The position numbers and the translations under genes were made by a program. A model generated the notes under the pieces. That model was not told where the DNA came from. It saw nothing but the letters and a program-made list of their open reading frames with translations, and made no database searches. Shown here piece by piece: positions 17,160-24,962 of a DNA stretch of 64,000 bases. Each line of letters begins with the position of its first letter. Within the stretch, counting starts at the first letter, position 1. Where the stretch lies: the NCBI RefSeq assembly GCF_037094465.1, contig NZ_CP146609.1, positions 3,963,501-4,027,500 on the forward strand. Direction: 5' to 3'. The DNA is from Pseudodesulfovibrio sp. 5S69 (lineage in GTDB: Bacteria; Desulfobacterota; Desulfovibrionia; Desulfovibrionales; Desulfovibrionaceae).

Positions 17160-17903
17160 CTACTTGCCCGCGTCCTTGCGGCCTCGGGAGGCCATGATTT
17201 CGGTCATCAGGTCCATTTGCAGTTGCTGGATGTCCAGGAGCCGTTCCCACTGGTTGGAGATGAGGTGGTCCAGCTTTTCGTGCAGGTGGCGGATTTCCAG
17301 TTCGGCCTTGAGGTTGACCTTGTAGTCGTTTTCGGCCCGGACCCGGTCCTTGTCCTCCTGACGGTTCTGGCTCATCATGATGATCGGGGCCTGGATGGCG
17401 GCCAGCAACGAGAGCATCAGGTTGAGCAGGATGAAAGGGTACGGGTCGAAGGGCCGAAAAATCAGCAGCAGCGTGTTCACCAGCATCCATATGAAGATGA
17501 ACGCGAAGAACATGATGATGAACTTCCAACTGCCGCCGAAATCGGCGATGAGATCGGCCAGCCGCTCGCCCGCGGTGCGCGTCCGGTCCATCTCCTCTTC
17601 CGGATTGCTGGAAAGCAGTTCATGGCGTTCCAGGCTCTGCAGGACCTCCTGGTCCAGTTCGCTCAACTCGCCCTTTTCCGAGCGCATGAGGTCCTCCACG
17701 TACTTGAACCGGAAATGGTTCAGATCGTCCGTGCAGATGTATCCGGACGCCGAGAAGTCCGGCCGTTCCTTGGCGATCTCGGCGAGTATCGACGGGCGCA
17801 GGGTCGAGACGGGGATCATGTTCGCCTTGCTCCGTCCGCAGATCTGGCAGCTATGCACGGGCTTCGGCGAAACCGCATGGTGGGGGGAGGACTTCGTGGT
17901 CAT
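17160..17903 (-). CDS. DUF1003 family membrane protein
   Basis: This 247-residue protein has an N-terminal CxxC motif (CQICGRS, residues about 19-25), a soluble region to about residue 110, then two membrane helices (SWKFIIMFFAFIFIWMLVN and a second ending LLAAIQAPIIMMSQNRQ). The tail is polar and coiled-coil-like (residues about 180-247). The segment FDPYPFILLNLMLSLLAAIQAPIIMMSQNR is the signature of DUF1003. The function is unknown. The ATG at 17903 is chosen because upstream codons lack family similarity. It lies 230 nt downstream of purM on the same strand, with purM's terminator between. Confidence 0.85.
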   Translation of the reverse strand: MTTKSSPHHAVSPKPVHSCQICGRSKANMIPVSTLRPSILAEIAKERPDFSASGYICTDDLNHFRFKYVEDLMRSEKGELSELDQEVLQSLERHELLSSNPEEEMDRTRTAGERLADLIADFGGSWKFIIMFFAFIFIWMLVNTLLLIFRPFDPYPFILLNLMLSLLAAIQAPIIMMSQNRQEDKDRVRAENDYKVNLKAELEIRHLHEKLDHLISNQWERLLDIQQLQMDLMTEIMASRGRKDAGK

Positions 17904-18073
17904 GGCAAAACCTCGCTGTGGCGGCAAAGGGCTCAGGGTGAAACGACGCCTCCCGGGCCGGCCCATGGCCGTCCGTGGACCTGCCCGGATGACGGTCCAC
18001 ACGATCGTTACCCCAGTACGCAGGCCAGGTAAACCGCCTTCCGGGATTCCGGCACCCACTCCAGGTGCGTCCC

Positions 18074-18112
18074 AAAAGAAAAGCCCCTGCTCCGCGCATG
18101 CGGGGCAGGGGC
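18074..18112 (-). terminator. Intrinsic terminator of purM
   Basis: On the minus strand, GCCCCTGCC pairs with AGCAGGGGC around an inner CCGC/GCGG stem, followed by TTTTCTTTT. It lies about 25 nt past the purM stop. Confidence 0.82.
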
Positions 18113-18134
18113 CTTGGCGATTCCATGATGCGGC

Positions 18135-19196
18135 CTACGGGAAGACGACCTCGACCTGCTCGGCGGCTTCCTTGCGCTTGGTGATTTCGCCGATGCGGTA
18201 GGCCTCCACGTCGTCGCGGGCGTCGAGCTTTTCCAGGGCCTCGTCGGCGTGTTCCGGGTCGACGATGAGGATGTAGCCGATGGAGCAGTTGAATATCTGG
18301 AGCATCTCGGGCCAGGAAAGGTCGCCCTGGGCCTTGATCCATTCGAACACGGGCAGCATGGCCCAGGTGCCGAAATTGACGGACGCGGCCACGGTCTCGG
18401 GCAGGACCCGGGGCACGTTGTCGTAGAAGCCGCCGCCGGTGACGTGGACCATGCCCTTGACCGGCAGCGTGCCGAACAGTTCGAGGACCGGCTTGACGTA
18501 GATTTTGGTGGGCTCGATGAGGACCTCGGCCACGGTCTTGTCCGTGCCGGGGAAGGTGTCGTCCTGCTCCAGTCCGGACTCGGCCAGGAGCTTGCGCACC
18601 AGGGACCAGCCATTGGAGTGCACGCCCGATGAGGCCAGGCCGATGAGCACGTCGCCGGGGGCGATGTCCTTGCCGGTGACCAGCTTGGGGGTGTCGACCA
18701 TGCCCACGGCAAAGCCGGACAGGTCGTACTCGCCGTCCGGGTAGAAGCCGGGCATCTCGGCGGTCTCGCCGCCGAGCAGGGCGCAGGCCGACTGGCGGCA
18801 GCCTTCGCACACGCCGGAGACAACCTGGGCGGCCACGCCGGGTTCGAGCTTGCCGGTGGCGAAATAGTCGAGGAAGAAGAGCGGGGCCGCGCCCTGGACA
18901 AGCACGTCGTTCACCGACATGGCCACCAGATCGATGCCCACGGTGTCGTGGCGGTCGAACATAAAGGCGAGCTTGAGCTTGGTGCCCACGCCGTCGGTCC
19001 CGGCCACCAGCATGGGGGCCTCCATTCCGGCGATTTCGGGCTTGAACAGGCCGCCGAAGCCGCCGATGTCCGTGGCCACGCCGGGGGTGAAGGTGGACTT
19101 GACCATGTCCTTGATGCGGCGGACGAATTCGTTGCCCGCCTCGATGTCCACACCGGCTTCGGTGTATGCCTGGGATCGCTTGGCGCTGTCGCTCAT
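18135..19196 (-). CDS. purM: Phosphoribosylformylglycinamidine cyclo-ligase (AIR synthetase)
   Basis: PurM converts FGAM to aminoimidazole ribonucleotide with ATP in purine biosynthesis. The 353-residue protein shows the conserved order: YTEAGVDIEAGNEFVRRIK, GGFGGLF, MLVAGTDGVGTKLKLA (residues about 63-78), AMSVNDVLVQGAAPLFFLDYFA, GGETAEMPGFY and HVTGGGFYDNVPRVLP. Length and ends are normal. The start codon at 19196 lies within the best-conserved N-terminus. It is transcribed alone and divergent from the small secreted-protein gene. Confidence 0.97.
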   Translation of the reverse strand: MSDSAKRSQAYTEAGVDIEAGNEFVRRIKDMVKSTFTPGVATDIGGFGGLFKPEIAGMEAPMLVAGTDGVGTKLKLAFMFDRHDTVGIDLVAMSVNDVLVQGAAPLFFLDYFATGKLEPGVAAQVVSGVCEGCRQSACALLGGETAEMPGFYPDGEYDLSGFAVGMVDTPKLVTGKDIAPGDVLIGLASSGVHSNGWSLVRKLLAESGLEQDDTFPGTDKTVAEVLIEPTKIYVKPVLELFGTLPVKGMVHVTGGGFYDNVPRVLPETVAASVNFGTWAMLPVFEWIKAQGDLSWPEMLQIFNCSIGYILIVDPEHADEALEKLDARDDVEAYRIGEITKRKEAAEQVEVVFP

Positions 19197-19281
19197 GGGT
19201 CTCTCCTCACTTGGCTTTGGTCGCTTATAGATGGAAGGCGGGCCAAGTTCAAGCAACAAGTGCGCGGCCCGCCATTTGCAT

Positions 19282-19310
19282 TTGCCAACGGAGTATCCGA
19301 TACCTATAGT
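19282..19310 (+). promoter_or_regulatory. Sigma-70 promoter of the small secreted-protein gene
   Basis: TTGCCA (19282-19287) and TATAGT (19305-19310) are 17 nt apart, about 40 nt before the ATG at 19350. This is one of the better promoter matches in the window. Confidence 0.6.
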
Positions 19311-19349
19311 ATAAAAATGTGGCAGTACCGCAATGCCGAGGAGGAAACC

Positions 19350-19721
19350 ATGCGCCATTTCAGCGTCATAGCCGTTCTGATCCTGGCCGTTGCCCTTTTG
19401 ACGCCGGCCGTGGGCCTGGCCCAGCACAAGTTCAAGAACGAGGATACGGCCAAGAACCGCCAGGACGAAAGCTTCGGCACCCGGCCCGTAGAGGGCGAGG
19501 GGCCGGTGACCACCTTCGGCACCAACCAGGCGGGCGACTCGACCATCGACTCCCACCAGCCCAAGAAGGAGGAGGTCGACTGGTACGACAAGGTGATCAT
19601 CGCCGTGGACCCGGACGTGTCCTGGCCGAACTCGAAGTCCACCACCTCCAAGACCACGACCACGGACGGCGTGGGCAACACCTCCACCTCGACGACGACC
19701 ACCACGAGCACGCAGGAATGA
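19350..19721 (+). CDS. Small secreted protein with Ser/Thr-rich tail, unknown function
   Basis: This 123-residue precursor has a clear signal peptide (residues 1-24, MRHFSVIAVLILAVALLTPAV, cleavage after GLA). The mature part is polar, without cysteines. It ends in a low-complexity tail of about 35 residues made mostly of Ser and Thr. No family was recognised. The GAGGAGG site and the consensus-like promoter suggest real expression. It is followed 53 nt downstream by amrS, so the two may be co-transcribed. Confidence 0.72.
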   Translation: MRHFSVIAVLILAVALLTPAVGLAQHKFKNEDTAKNRQDESFGTRPVEGEGPVTTFGTNQAGDSTIDSHQPKKEEVDWYDKVIIAVDPDVSWPNSKSTTSKTTTTDGVGNTSTSTTTTTSTQE

Positions 19722-19774
19722 CCGGGGTCGCATGCGGCCCGGCCCTTCTGGAATAGACAAACCGGGAGGAAATC

Positions 19775-20794
19775 ATGATCGAAGCGAGACTCTGGAAACC
19801 GCTCAAGGACGGCGCCGTCCAATGCCGCCTGTGCAACCACTACTGCATGATCCCGCCCGGCGAACGCGGGCAGTGCGGCGTACGCGAAAACCAGGAAGGT
19901 ACGCTCTACTCCCTGAACTACGGCAAGGTGGCCGCGATCAATCTCGATCCGGTGGAAAAAAAGCCGCTCTACCATTTCCAGCCGGGTTCCATGACCTTTT
20001 CCTTTGCCACCATGGGCTGCAACCTGGCCTGCACCTTCTGCCAGAACTGGTCCCTGTCCCAGCCGCCGCGCGACGGTGCGGCCATCCGGGGCCAGGAGGC
20101 CACGCCCGAAGGGCTGGTGGCCGAGGCCGTGCGCTCCGGCGCCGCGTCCATCTCCTACACCTACTCGGAGCCGACCATCTTCTTCGAGCTGATGCAGGAC
20201 ACGGCCAAGCTCGCCCATGCGCAGGGCCTGAAGAACATCATGGTCTCCAACGGGTTCATGACCCGCGAGTGCCTGGAGGCGCTCGGGTCCGACATCGACG
20301 CCATCAACGTGGACCTCAAGTGCTTTACCGAGGAATTCTACAAGGACATCTCCGGGGCCCGGCTCGGGCCGGTGCTGGAAAATCTCAAGCAGATCAAACA
20401 TGAACTCAAGTGGTGGCTGGAGGTGACCACTCTGCTCATTCCGGGCAAGAACGACTCGCCCGAGGAATTGGACCGACTGACCGACTTCCTGGCCGGCGAG
20501 ATCGGCACGGACACGCCGTGGCACATCTCCCGGTTCCACCCGGACTACCGGATGACCGACGCCCCGCCCACGTCCGGCGACTCCCTGGCAATGGCCTACG
20601 ACATGGGCAAGGCCAAGGGGCTCGAATACGTGTACATCGGCAACATGCCCGGCTCCAACCGGCAGGACACGATCTGTCCCGGCTGCGGCCGGGAGCTGAT
20701 CAACCGGTCCGGCTTCTCGGCCCGCGTGCAGGGCATCAAGGACGGCAAATGCCAGGCCTGCGGCCGGACCATCCACGGCGTGGACCTCGGCTGA
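19775..20794 (+). CDS. amrS: AmmeMemoRadiSam system radical SAM enzyme
   Basis: This 339-residue protein has an N-terminal Cys-rich segment (CRLCNHYCMI...GQCGVRE, residues about 17-36), then a radical-SAM core with CNLACTFC (CX3CX2C) near residue 81. The pattern YTYSEPTIFFELM, KNIMVSNGF and WHISRFHPDYRMTDAPPT is typical of the PflA-like subgroup called AmmeMemoRadiSam system radical SAM enzyme. Two CxxC pairs near the C-terminus (CPGCGRELI and CQACGR) form an additional rubredoxin-like or zinc-type knuckle. The partner AMMECR1 and Memo genes are not in the window. The reaction is unknown. Confidence 0.88.
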   Translation: MIEARLWKPLKDGAVQCRLCNHYCMIPPGERGQCGVRENQEGTLYSLNYGKVAAINLDPVEKKPLYHFQPGSMTFSFATMGCNLACTFCQNWSLSQPPRDGAAIRGQEATPEGLVAEAVRSGAASISYTYSEPTIFFELMQDTAKLAHAQGLKNIMVSNGFMTRECLEALGSDIDAINVDLKCFTEEFYKDISGARLGPVLENLKQIKHELKWWLEVTTLLIPGKNDSPEELDRLTDFLAGEIGTDTPWHISRFHPDYRMTDAPPTSGDSLAMAYDMGKAKGLEYVYIGNMPGSNRQDTICPGCGRELINRSGFSARVQGIKDGKCQACGRTIHGVDLG

Positions 20795-20869
20795 CCGGCT
20801 TGCAAACAGCCCGCTTTTTCAGTAGGTATGCACACCCTCGCGCGATCGTCGCCATAAGCGGCGAACATT

Positions 20870-20994
20870 GTCAGGTAGCTGAGGATTTCTCCTGGCAAGG
20901 CGCAAGAAAAATTCAGGACCGCCGCGTATCTCAATACGCAAGGGTGTGGATTTTTCGCAGCAACGCAGCCAGGGGGAATCCTCAGCCACCTGAC
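20870..20994. repeat. Long symmetric imperfect palindrome A, abutting tRNA-Pro
   Basis: The outer arms of 27 nt (20870-20896 and 20968-20994) pair at 24 positions plus two G-U pairs. At the exact centre lies a perfect hairpin GCGTAT CTCA ATACGC (20924-20939), and the sides between also partly pair. The whole 125-nt unit is one symmetric stem-loop whose last base is the first base of tRNA-Pro. It may be a structured RNA, a terminator, or a small mobile palindromic repeat. Palindrome B has a similar plan. Confidence 0.7.
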
Positions 20995-21070
20995 GGAGTG
21001 TGGCGCAGACTGGTAGCGCGCCTGCTTTGGGAGCAGGATGCCGGGGGTTCAAATCCCTCCACTCCGACCA
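20994..21070 (+). tRNA. tRNA-Pro (anticodon UGG)
   Basis: A complete cloverleaf is visible: acceptor CGGAGTG with CACTCCG, D arm GCGC/GCGC, anticodon stem CCTGC/GCAGG around the loop TTTGGGA (anticodon TGG), T arm with GGTTCAAAT, discriminator A and encoded CCA. It reads proline codons, mainly CCA and CCG. The 3' end is duplicated at 22239-22257. Confidence 0.96.
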
Positions 21071-21073
21071 GCC
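21055..21073 (+). repeat. att-like direct repeat, left copy (tRNA-Pro 3' end)
   Basis: The 19-nt sequence CCCTCCACTCCGACCAGCC covers the 3' half of the T arm, the acceptor strand, CCA and three following bases. An identical copy occurs at 22239-22257. This is the classic footprint left by tyrosine-recombinase integration into a tRNA 3' end. Confidence 0.78.
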
Positions 21074-21079
21074 AAAAAC

Positions 21080-21125
21080 AGAGCCTTGAATCTTGGTGAC
21101 CTACCTTGGTTCAAGGCTCTTTTGT
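21080..21125 (+). terminator. Terminator after tRNA-Pro (element side)
   Basis: The perfect 11-bp stem AGAGCCTTGAA/TTCAAGGCTCT (19-nt loop) is followed by TTTT. It ends the tRNA transcript, and judging by base composition it probably belongs to the inserted segment. Confidence 0.82.
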
Positions 21126-21448
21126 TGCGTCTTGGCCTGCTCCTCTCATAGCAAAGAAAACATGTACACCGATCACTGGCGATACCGCCAATTGTTGTTG
21201 GCTGCGTCCAGCAGTGTGCACTGTTGCGAATCTTCGTCATCAAAAATGTGCAGAGGCCTATCATCCTGTCGCCATGTCAAGAAAATCGACATACTCGTCG
21301 ATTTTCTTAACAATTACTTAATATTGCATCTTGGCAAAAACAAAAAAAACCATTAATTAAGCATGTTATAATATGGAACGCTATTTGCTTTCGTCTTCCG
21401 TTCAAAGAGTCTGCAACTGTCCTCAATCTTCATCACGCGGAGTACATT
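21126..21448. other. A/T-rich non-coding segment of the tRNA-Pro island
   Basis: This segment, much richer in A/T than the rest of the window, holds no convincing gene. A perfect 12-bp hairpin (AAGAAAATCGAC with GTCGATTTTCTT, 6-nt loop, 21279-21308) stands out. An A/T-rich block at about 21310-21375 (including TTATAATATGG) probably contains the promoter of the following PEP-CTERM gene. Confidence 0.55.
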
Positions 21449-22093
21449 GTGCATAAGCTAGCGACACTACTGCTGACAGTCTTCATTCTGTGTTTCACAA
21501 CGACATCCGGATTTTCTTATCCAATTACATTCGTACATAGTGGTATAGGCTCCGGCAATCTCAACGACACGTACTTTACCAATCGAAATTTCACGATTAC
21601 GGCCTATGGAGATACTGACGACGTAATGCGAAGGGACCGCTTTAATGCCTTGTGGACCGGGCACAGTGCGGCTTTCATTGACATTGACCAACTCGGTATA
21701 TTTCAACTCCAAATCCCGACTCAGACATTCGTGAACTATTCAGTACAAGTATTTGGATTTAGTGACAGCAGAAACATAAGTGATCTTTTTGACGGGCCCT
21801 ATGATCTTTCCGCTGCCACCTGGGACATGCAGACATCCATCGGACCTTTTTCCGGAGTTGGTTTTCAAGGTGTCAGTGCACATGTCTTTTATTGGGATGG
21901 AATTCCGACTGATGGAGGAAGCTTGTTCTTCACTCCTGACACTTCCTACGCAACCTTTCAGGCGATCGTTCAGACCTCTCCAGTCCCGACGCCCGAGCCT
22001 TCCACCTTCATGCTGCTGTTTGTCGGCCTCTTCGGCCTCGTAGCCATCGGTTGCATGAAGTTCGGACGAGCACGCATAGGTGCAAGCGCATAG
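21449..22093 (+). CDS. PEP-CTERM sorting-signal exported protein
   Basis: This 214-residue precursor starts at a GTG and has a signal peptide (residues about 1-23, ending SGFSYP). A beta-rich middle follows. The C-terminus is a PEP-CTERM tripartite signal: PTPEPSTFML, a hydrophobic helix (about residues 184-203), then a basic end KFGRAR. Such proteins are exported, cleaved by an exosortase, and often tied to exopolysaccharide. No exosortase gene lies in the window. Base composition and codon use are much more A/T-rich than in neighbours, and the gene is bracketed by the tRNA-Pro direct repeats, which points to horizontal acquisition. Confidence 0.8.
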   Translation: MHKLATLLLTVFILCFTTTSGFSYPITFVHSGIGSGNLNDTYFTNRNFTITAYGDTDDVMRRDRFNALWTGHSAAFIDIDQLGIFQLQIPTQTFVNYSVQVFGFSDSRNISDLFDGPYDLSAATWDMQTSIGPFSGVGFQGVSAHVFYWDGIPTDGGSLFFTPDTSYATFQAIVQTSPVPTPEPSTFMLLFVGLFGLVAIGCMKFGRARIGASA

Positions 22094-22238
22094 CCGCAAT
22101 GCCCCATATCCGCTGACCGATCGCGGCCGGACGTATTGGCCTGAAGCCCATATCAGAACAGGAATTATGGTGATGCGCCCTACCATCGCATCATAATGTG
22201 CGACAGGGAAAACGCTCAACACGATCCGGGAGGGCCGC

Positions 22239-22257
22239 CCCTCCACTCCGACCAGCC
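22239..22257 (+). repeat. att-like direct repeat, right copy
   Basis: An identical second copy of the 19-nt tRNA-Pro 3' end sequence, not part of an intact tRNA. It is followed at once by a GC-rich terminator that looks like the original terminator of tRNA-Pro before insertion. Confidence 0.78.
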
Positions 22258-22263
22258 GATTCA

Positions 22264-22291
22264 GGCCCCGGACCTCGGTCCGGGGCCTTTT
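22264..22291 (+). terminator. GC-rich terminator, probably the original tRNA-Pro terminator
   Basis: The perfect 10-bp stem GGCCCCGGAC/GTCCGGGGCC with loop CTCG is followed by TTTT. It lies 6 nt past the right att-like repeat. Confidence 0.85.
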
Positions 22292-22587
22292 CCGTCTCCG
22301 GCTTGACCGCGCGGGCTCAAAACGGTCACACTCCCAGCGGCTCTTCCACCCCCACCAACCATTCCGAATCGAAGGATTCTCGGAGAATCCGACAATTTTC
22401 ACGGAGGATCGGGGCTTTTGCTCTTCTTCAAAAAGAGGTAGTAAAAAAGTCGCAATTAAAGCCTCGGCCGCCGTGACGGCCACGACAACCGAACGGCCCA
22501 CGAAAGGGAAAGGGATCGACAGGGCCGTTTCCGGCTCACGCCGCATGTTGTCTTGAATACGCAAACCATAAAATGTTTGAGGGAACA

Positions 22588-23721
22588 ATGGAAAAAGCAA
22601 AAGTCTACTTCACCAGTTTTCGCACCAAGGCCTTCGGCGACGGGCTGCCCGCCAAGCTCAAGAAAATGATCAAGAAGGCCGGGATCGGTGATATCGACAT
22701 GAAAGGCAGGTTTGCCGCCATCAAGATGCATTTCGGCGAGCTCGGCAATATCAGCTACCTGCGGCCCAACTATGCCAAGGCCGTGGCCGACGTGGTCAAG
22801 GAACTGGGCGGCAAGCCCTTCCTGACCGACTGCAACACCATGTACCCCGGCAAGCGGAAGAACGCCCTGGAGCACCTGGAATGTGCCTGGGAAAACGGCT
22901 TCACGCCCCTGACCGTGGGCTGCCCCATCCTGATCGGCGACGGCCTCAAGGGCACCGACGACGTCGAGGTCCCGGTCGAGGGCGGCGAATACGTCAAGAT
23001 GGCCAAGATCGGCCGGGCCGTCATGGACGCCGACGTGTTCATCAGCCTGACCCATTTCAAGGGCCACGAGATGACCGGCTTCGGCGGCACGCTCAAGAAC
23101 ATCGGCATGGGCTGCGGCTCGCGCGCGGGCAAGACCGAGCAGCACAGCGGCGGCAAGCCCGACATCGACGAAGAGAAGTGCGTGGGCTGCCGGGCCTGCA
23201 TCAAGGAGTGCGCCAACGACGCCCTGCATTTCGACGAAGAGGCCAAGAAGTCCCGCATCAACCACGACAACTGCGTCGGCTGCGGCCGGTGTCTGGGCGC
23301 GTGCAACTTCGACGCGATCGCCTTCGGCCTGGACTCCGCCGTCTGCGACCTCAACCGGAAGATGGCCGAGTACACCAAGGCCGTGGTGGACGGCCGCCCG
23401 CAGTTCCACATCTCCCTGATCGTGGACGTCTCCCCCAACTGCGACTGCCATGGCGAGAACGACGTGCCCATCCTGCCCAACCTGGGCATGTTCGCGTCCT
23501 CCGATCCCCTGGCCCTGGACCAGGCCTGCGTGGACGCCTGCATGGAGGCCAAGCCGCTTCCCGGCAGCCAGCTCGCGGAGAACCTCGCCAAGAAGGATTT
23601 TGTCGACCACCACGACCACTTCACCAACTCCAGGCCGGAATCCGAATGGAAGACCTGCCTGGATCACGCCGAGAAGATCGGGCTGGGAACCAGGGAATAC
23701 GAACTGGTCGTGGTCAAATAG
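22588..23721 (+). CDS. DUF362 protein with two 4Fe-4S ferredoxin motifs
   Basis: This 377-residue protein has an N-terminal DUF362 domain (KVYFTSFRTKAFGDGLPAKLKKMI; IKMHFGELGNISYLRPNY) and an internal 2[4Fe-4S] ferredoxin domain, CVGCRACIKEC and CVGCGRCLGAC (residues about 192-245). DUF362 then resumes to the C-terminus. Such proteins are common in anaerobes and are presumed to be iron-sulfur electron carriers or enzymes of unknown reaction. The ATG at 22588 has GAGGG at good spacing. Another ATG five codons upstream lacks this. It is followed by a strong terminator. Confidence 0.88.
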   Translation: MEKAKVYFTSFRTKAFGDGLPAKLKKMIKKAGIGDIDMKGRFAAIKMHFGELGNISYLRPNYAKAVADVVKELGGKPFLTDCNTMYPGKRKNALEHLECAWENGFTPLTVGCPILIGDGLKGTDDVEVPVEGGEYVKMAKIGRAVMDADVFISLTHFKGHEMTGFGGTLKNIGMGCGSRAGKTEQHSGGKPDIDEEKCVGCRACIKECANDALHFDEEAKKSRINHDNCVGCGRCLGACNFDAIAFGLDSAVCDLNRKMAEYTKAVVDGRPQFHISLIVDVSPNCDCHGENDVPILPNLGMFASSDPLALDQACVDACMEAKPLPGSQLAENLAKKDFVDHHDHFTNSRPESEWKTCLDHAEKIGLGTREYELVVVK

Positions 23722-23788
23722 ACAACGGCCGAACCACCGCCCCGGCGGTCTCCCCAATCCCTTCGGAGAGCACACTCAGGCAAATCAA

Positions 23789-23820
23789 GGCCCCGGACAC
23801 CGTCCGGGGGCCTTTTTTTT
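23789..23820 (+). terminator. Terminator of the DUF362 gene
   Basis: A GC-rich stem based on GGCCCCGGAC and GTCCGGGGGCC is followed by eight T residues, 67 nt after the stop. Confidence 0.88.
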
Positions 23821-23865
23821 CGCGGCGCTTGCCATCCGACCCGTTTCAGACCTATCTTGTAGGGT

Positions 23866-24315
23866 ATGAAATACCTCCTCATCCTTGCCGTGGCGATCCT
23901 GGCCGCCCTGTTCGGGCTGGCGCGCATGTCCGCCCGGACCCCGGACCGGCTGGGGCCGGTGGACGGACGGCTCATGGGCTGCCCCGGCCCGGACAACTGC
24001 GTGTCGTCCGAGGCCGAAGCACCGGACCGGCGGGTCGCGCCGCTGCCCGCGAACGGACCCGTGGACGAGGTCATGGCCCGGCTGGCCGCGGTCATCGGGA
24101 CCATGGAGGGCGCAGAGGTCGCGGAGGTCCGCGGCAACTACCTGCGCGCCGTGTTCACCAGTCGGTTGTGGCGCTTCCGGGACGACCTGGAGTGCCTGTA
24201 CGACCCACGGGCCGGGCGCATCGAGGTGCGTTCCGCGTCGCGGGTCGGCTACTCGGACTTCGGGGTCAACCGCAAGCGGGTGGAGCGGCTGCGGGAAAGG
24301 CTGGCCGACCGGTAG
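23866..24315 (+). CDS. DUF1499 domain protein
   Basis: This 149-residue protein has an N-terminal hydrophobic signal or anchor (residues 2-20). The DUF1499 domain follows: LMGCPGPDNCVSSEA (residues about 36-50), then the segment RGNYLRAVFTSRLWRFRDDLECLYDP and the C-terminal IEVRSASRVGYSDFGVNRKRVERLR. The function of this family is unknown. The N-terminal Cys pair (GCPGPDNC) is the usual pattern. It is followed 39 nt later by the hemerythrin gene and may be co-transcribed with it. Confidence 0.88.
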   Translation: MKYLLILAVAILAALFGLARMSARTPDRLGPVDGRLMGCPGPDNCVSSEAEAPDRRVAPLPANGPVDEVMARLAAVIGTMEGAEVAEVRGNYLRAVFTSRLWRFRDDLECLYDPRAGRIEVRSASRVGYSDFGVNRKRVERLRERLADR

Positions 24316-24354
24316 GCGACCCTTCCAAAGACGAAAACGGCTATGGAGACGCAT

Positions 24355-24768
24355 ATGCACGAGATTGAATGGCACGACTCCCACTCGGTGGGCGTCCCGT
24401 CCATAGACGAACAGCACAAACGGCTCATGGCCCTGACCAACCGGCTCTTCCTGGCCATCATGGACGAGGCCGGGGAAACGGTCCTGGAAGGCGTCCTGAA
24501 CGACCTGGCCGACTACGCCGTCTACCACTTCACCCACGAGGAAGAGTTGCTGCGCACGCACGGCTATCCCGAGGACCTCCTGACCGAACACCGGGCCGAG
24601 CACAAGGCCCTGACCGACGAGGTCCACCGCTACATTGCCCGGTACCGGGAAGACCCCGCCAACCTGGACCTGTCGGTCTACGTCTTCCTGCGCGACTGGA
24701 CCACCGAGCACATGAGCCGGTCAGACTCCCGGTACTCGGAATTCCTCATAGCCCACCACGCCGAATAA
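24355..24768 (+). CDS. Bacteriohemerythrin
   Basis: This 137-residue protein is a four-helix di-iron oxygen-binding protein. The ligand set is visible: His in WHDSHSVGVPSIDEQHKRL, HFTHEEELL, HRAEHKAL, and the C-terminal WTTEHMSRSDSRY with H and D ligands. Proteins of this type bind O2 and may deliver or scavenge it in anaerobes. The second ATG (24355) has GGAG at 7 nt spacing and is preferred over 24343. It lies just upstream of the peroxiredoxin gene, so the pair may form an oxygen-defence cluster. Confidence 0.92.
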   Translation: MHEIEWHDSHSVGVPSIDEQHKRLMALTNRLFLAIMDEAGETVLEGVLNDLADYAVYHFTHEEELLRTHGYPEDLLTEHRAEHKALTDEVHRYIARYREDPANLDLSVYVFLRDWTTEHMSRSDSRYSEFLIAHHAE

Positions 24769-24882
24769 CGGCCTCCGACTTCGACTCGCCGCGGATTGAC
24801 GGCATCAAGGCCCTCCGGCCCCCGGCCGGTGCGGCCCGCGCGTGTCTTTCCCGCGACGATTAAGCATATGTTCAAAAATATC

Positions 24883-24910
24883 TTGCTATCTTCATAACAG
24901 TATCTATTAT
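24883..24910 (+). promoter_or_regulatory. Candidate promoter of the selenoperoxiredoxin gene
   Basis: TTGCTA (24883-24888) and TATTAT (24905-24910) are 16 nt apart in a notably A/T-rich block, 52 nt before the ATG. The 160 nt before it, back to the hemerythrin stop, show no other feature. Confidence 0.45.
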
Positions 24911-24962
24911 TGATTTCATCGATCCATCGGGATCGTTCGATTGTAAAACCAAGGAGGCAACC

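Larger units (their letters stand above)
22094..22587. other. Intergenic region carrying the right att-like copy
   Basis: After the PEP-CTERM stop, this stretch holds the right copy of the 19-nt repeat (22239-22257) and a strong terminator (22264-22291). The rest up to the DUF362 gene has no recognised gene. G+C rises back to the chromosomal level beyond 22250, which marks the probable island border. Confidence 0.55.

Noticed and set aside
22201-22260. Second (partial) tRNA-Pro gene
   Set aside because: Only the 19-nt 3' end is present. No D arm or anticodon stem can be formed upstream.
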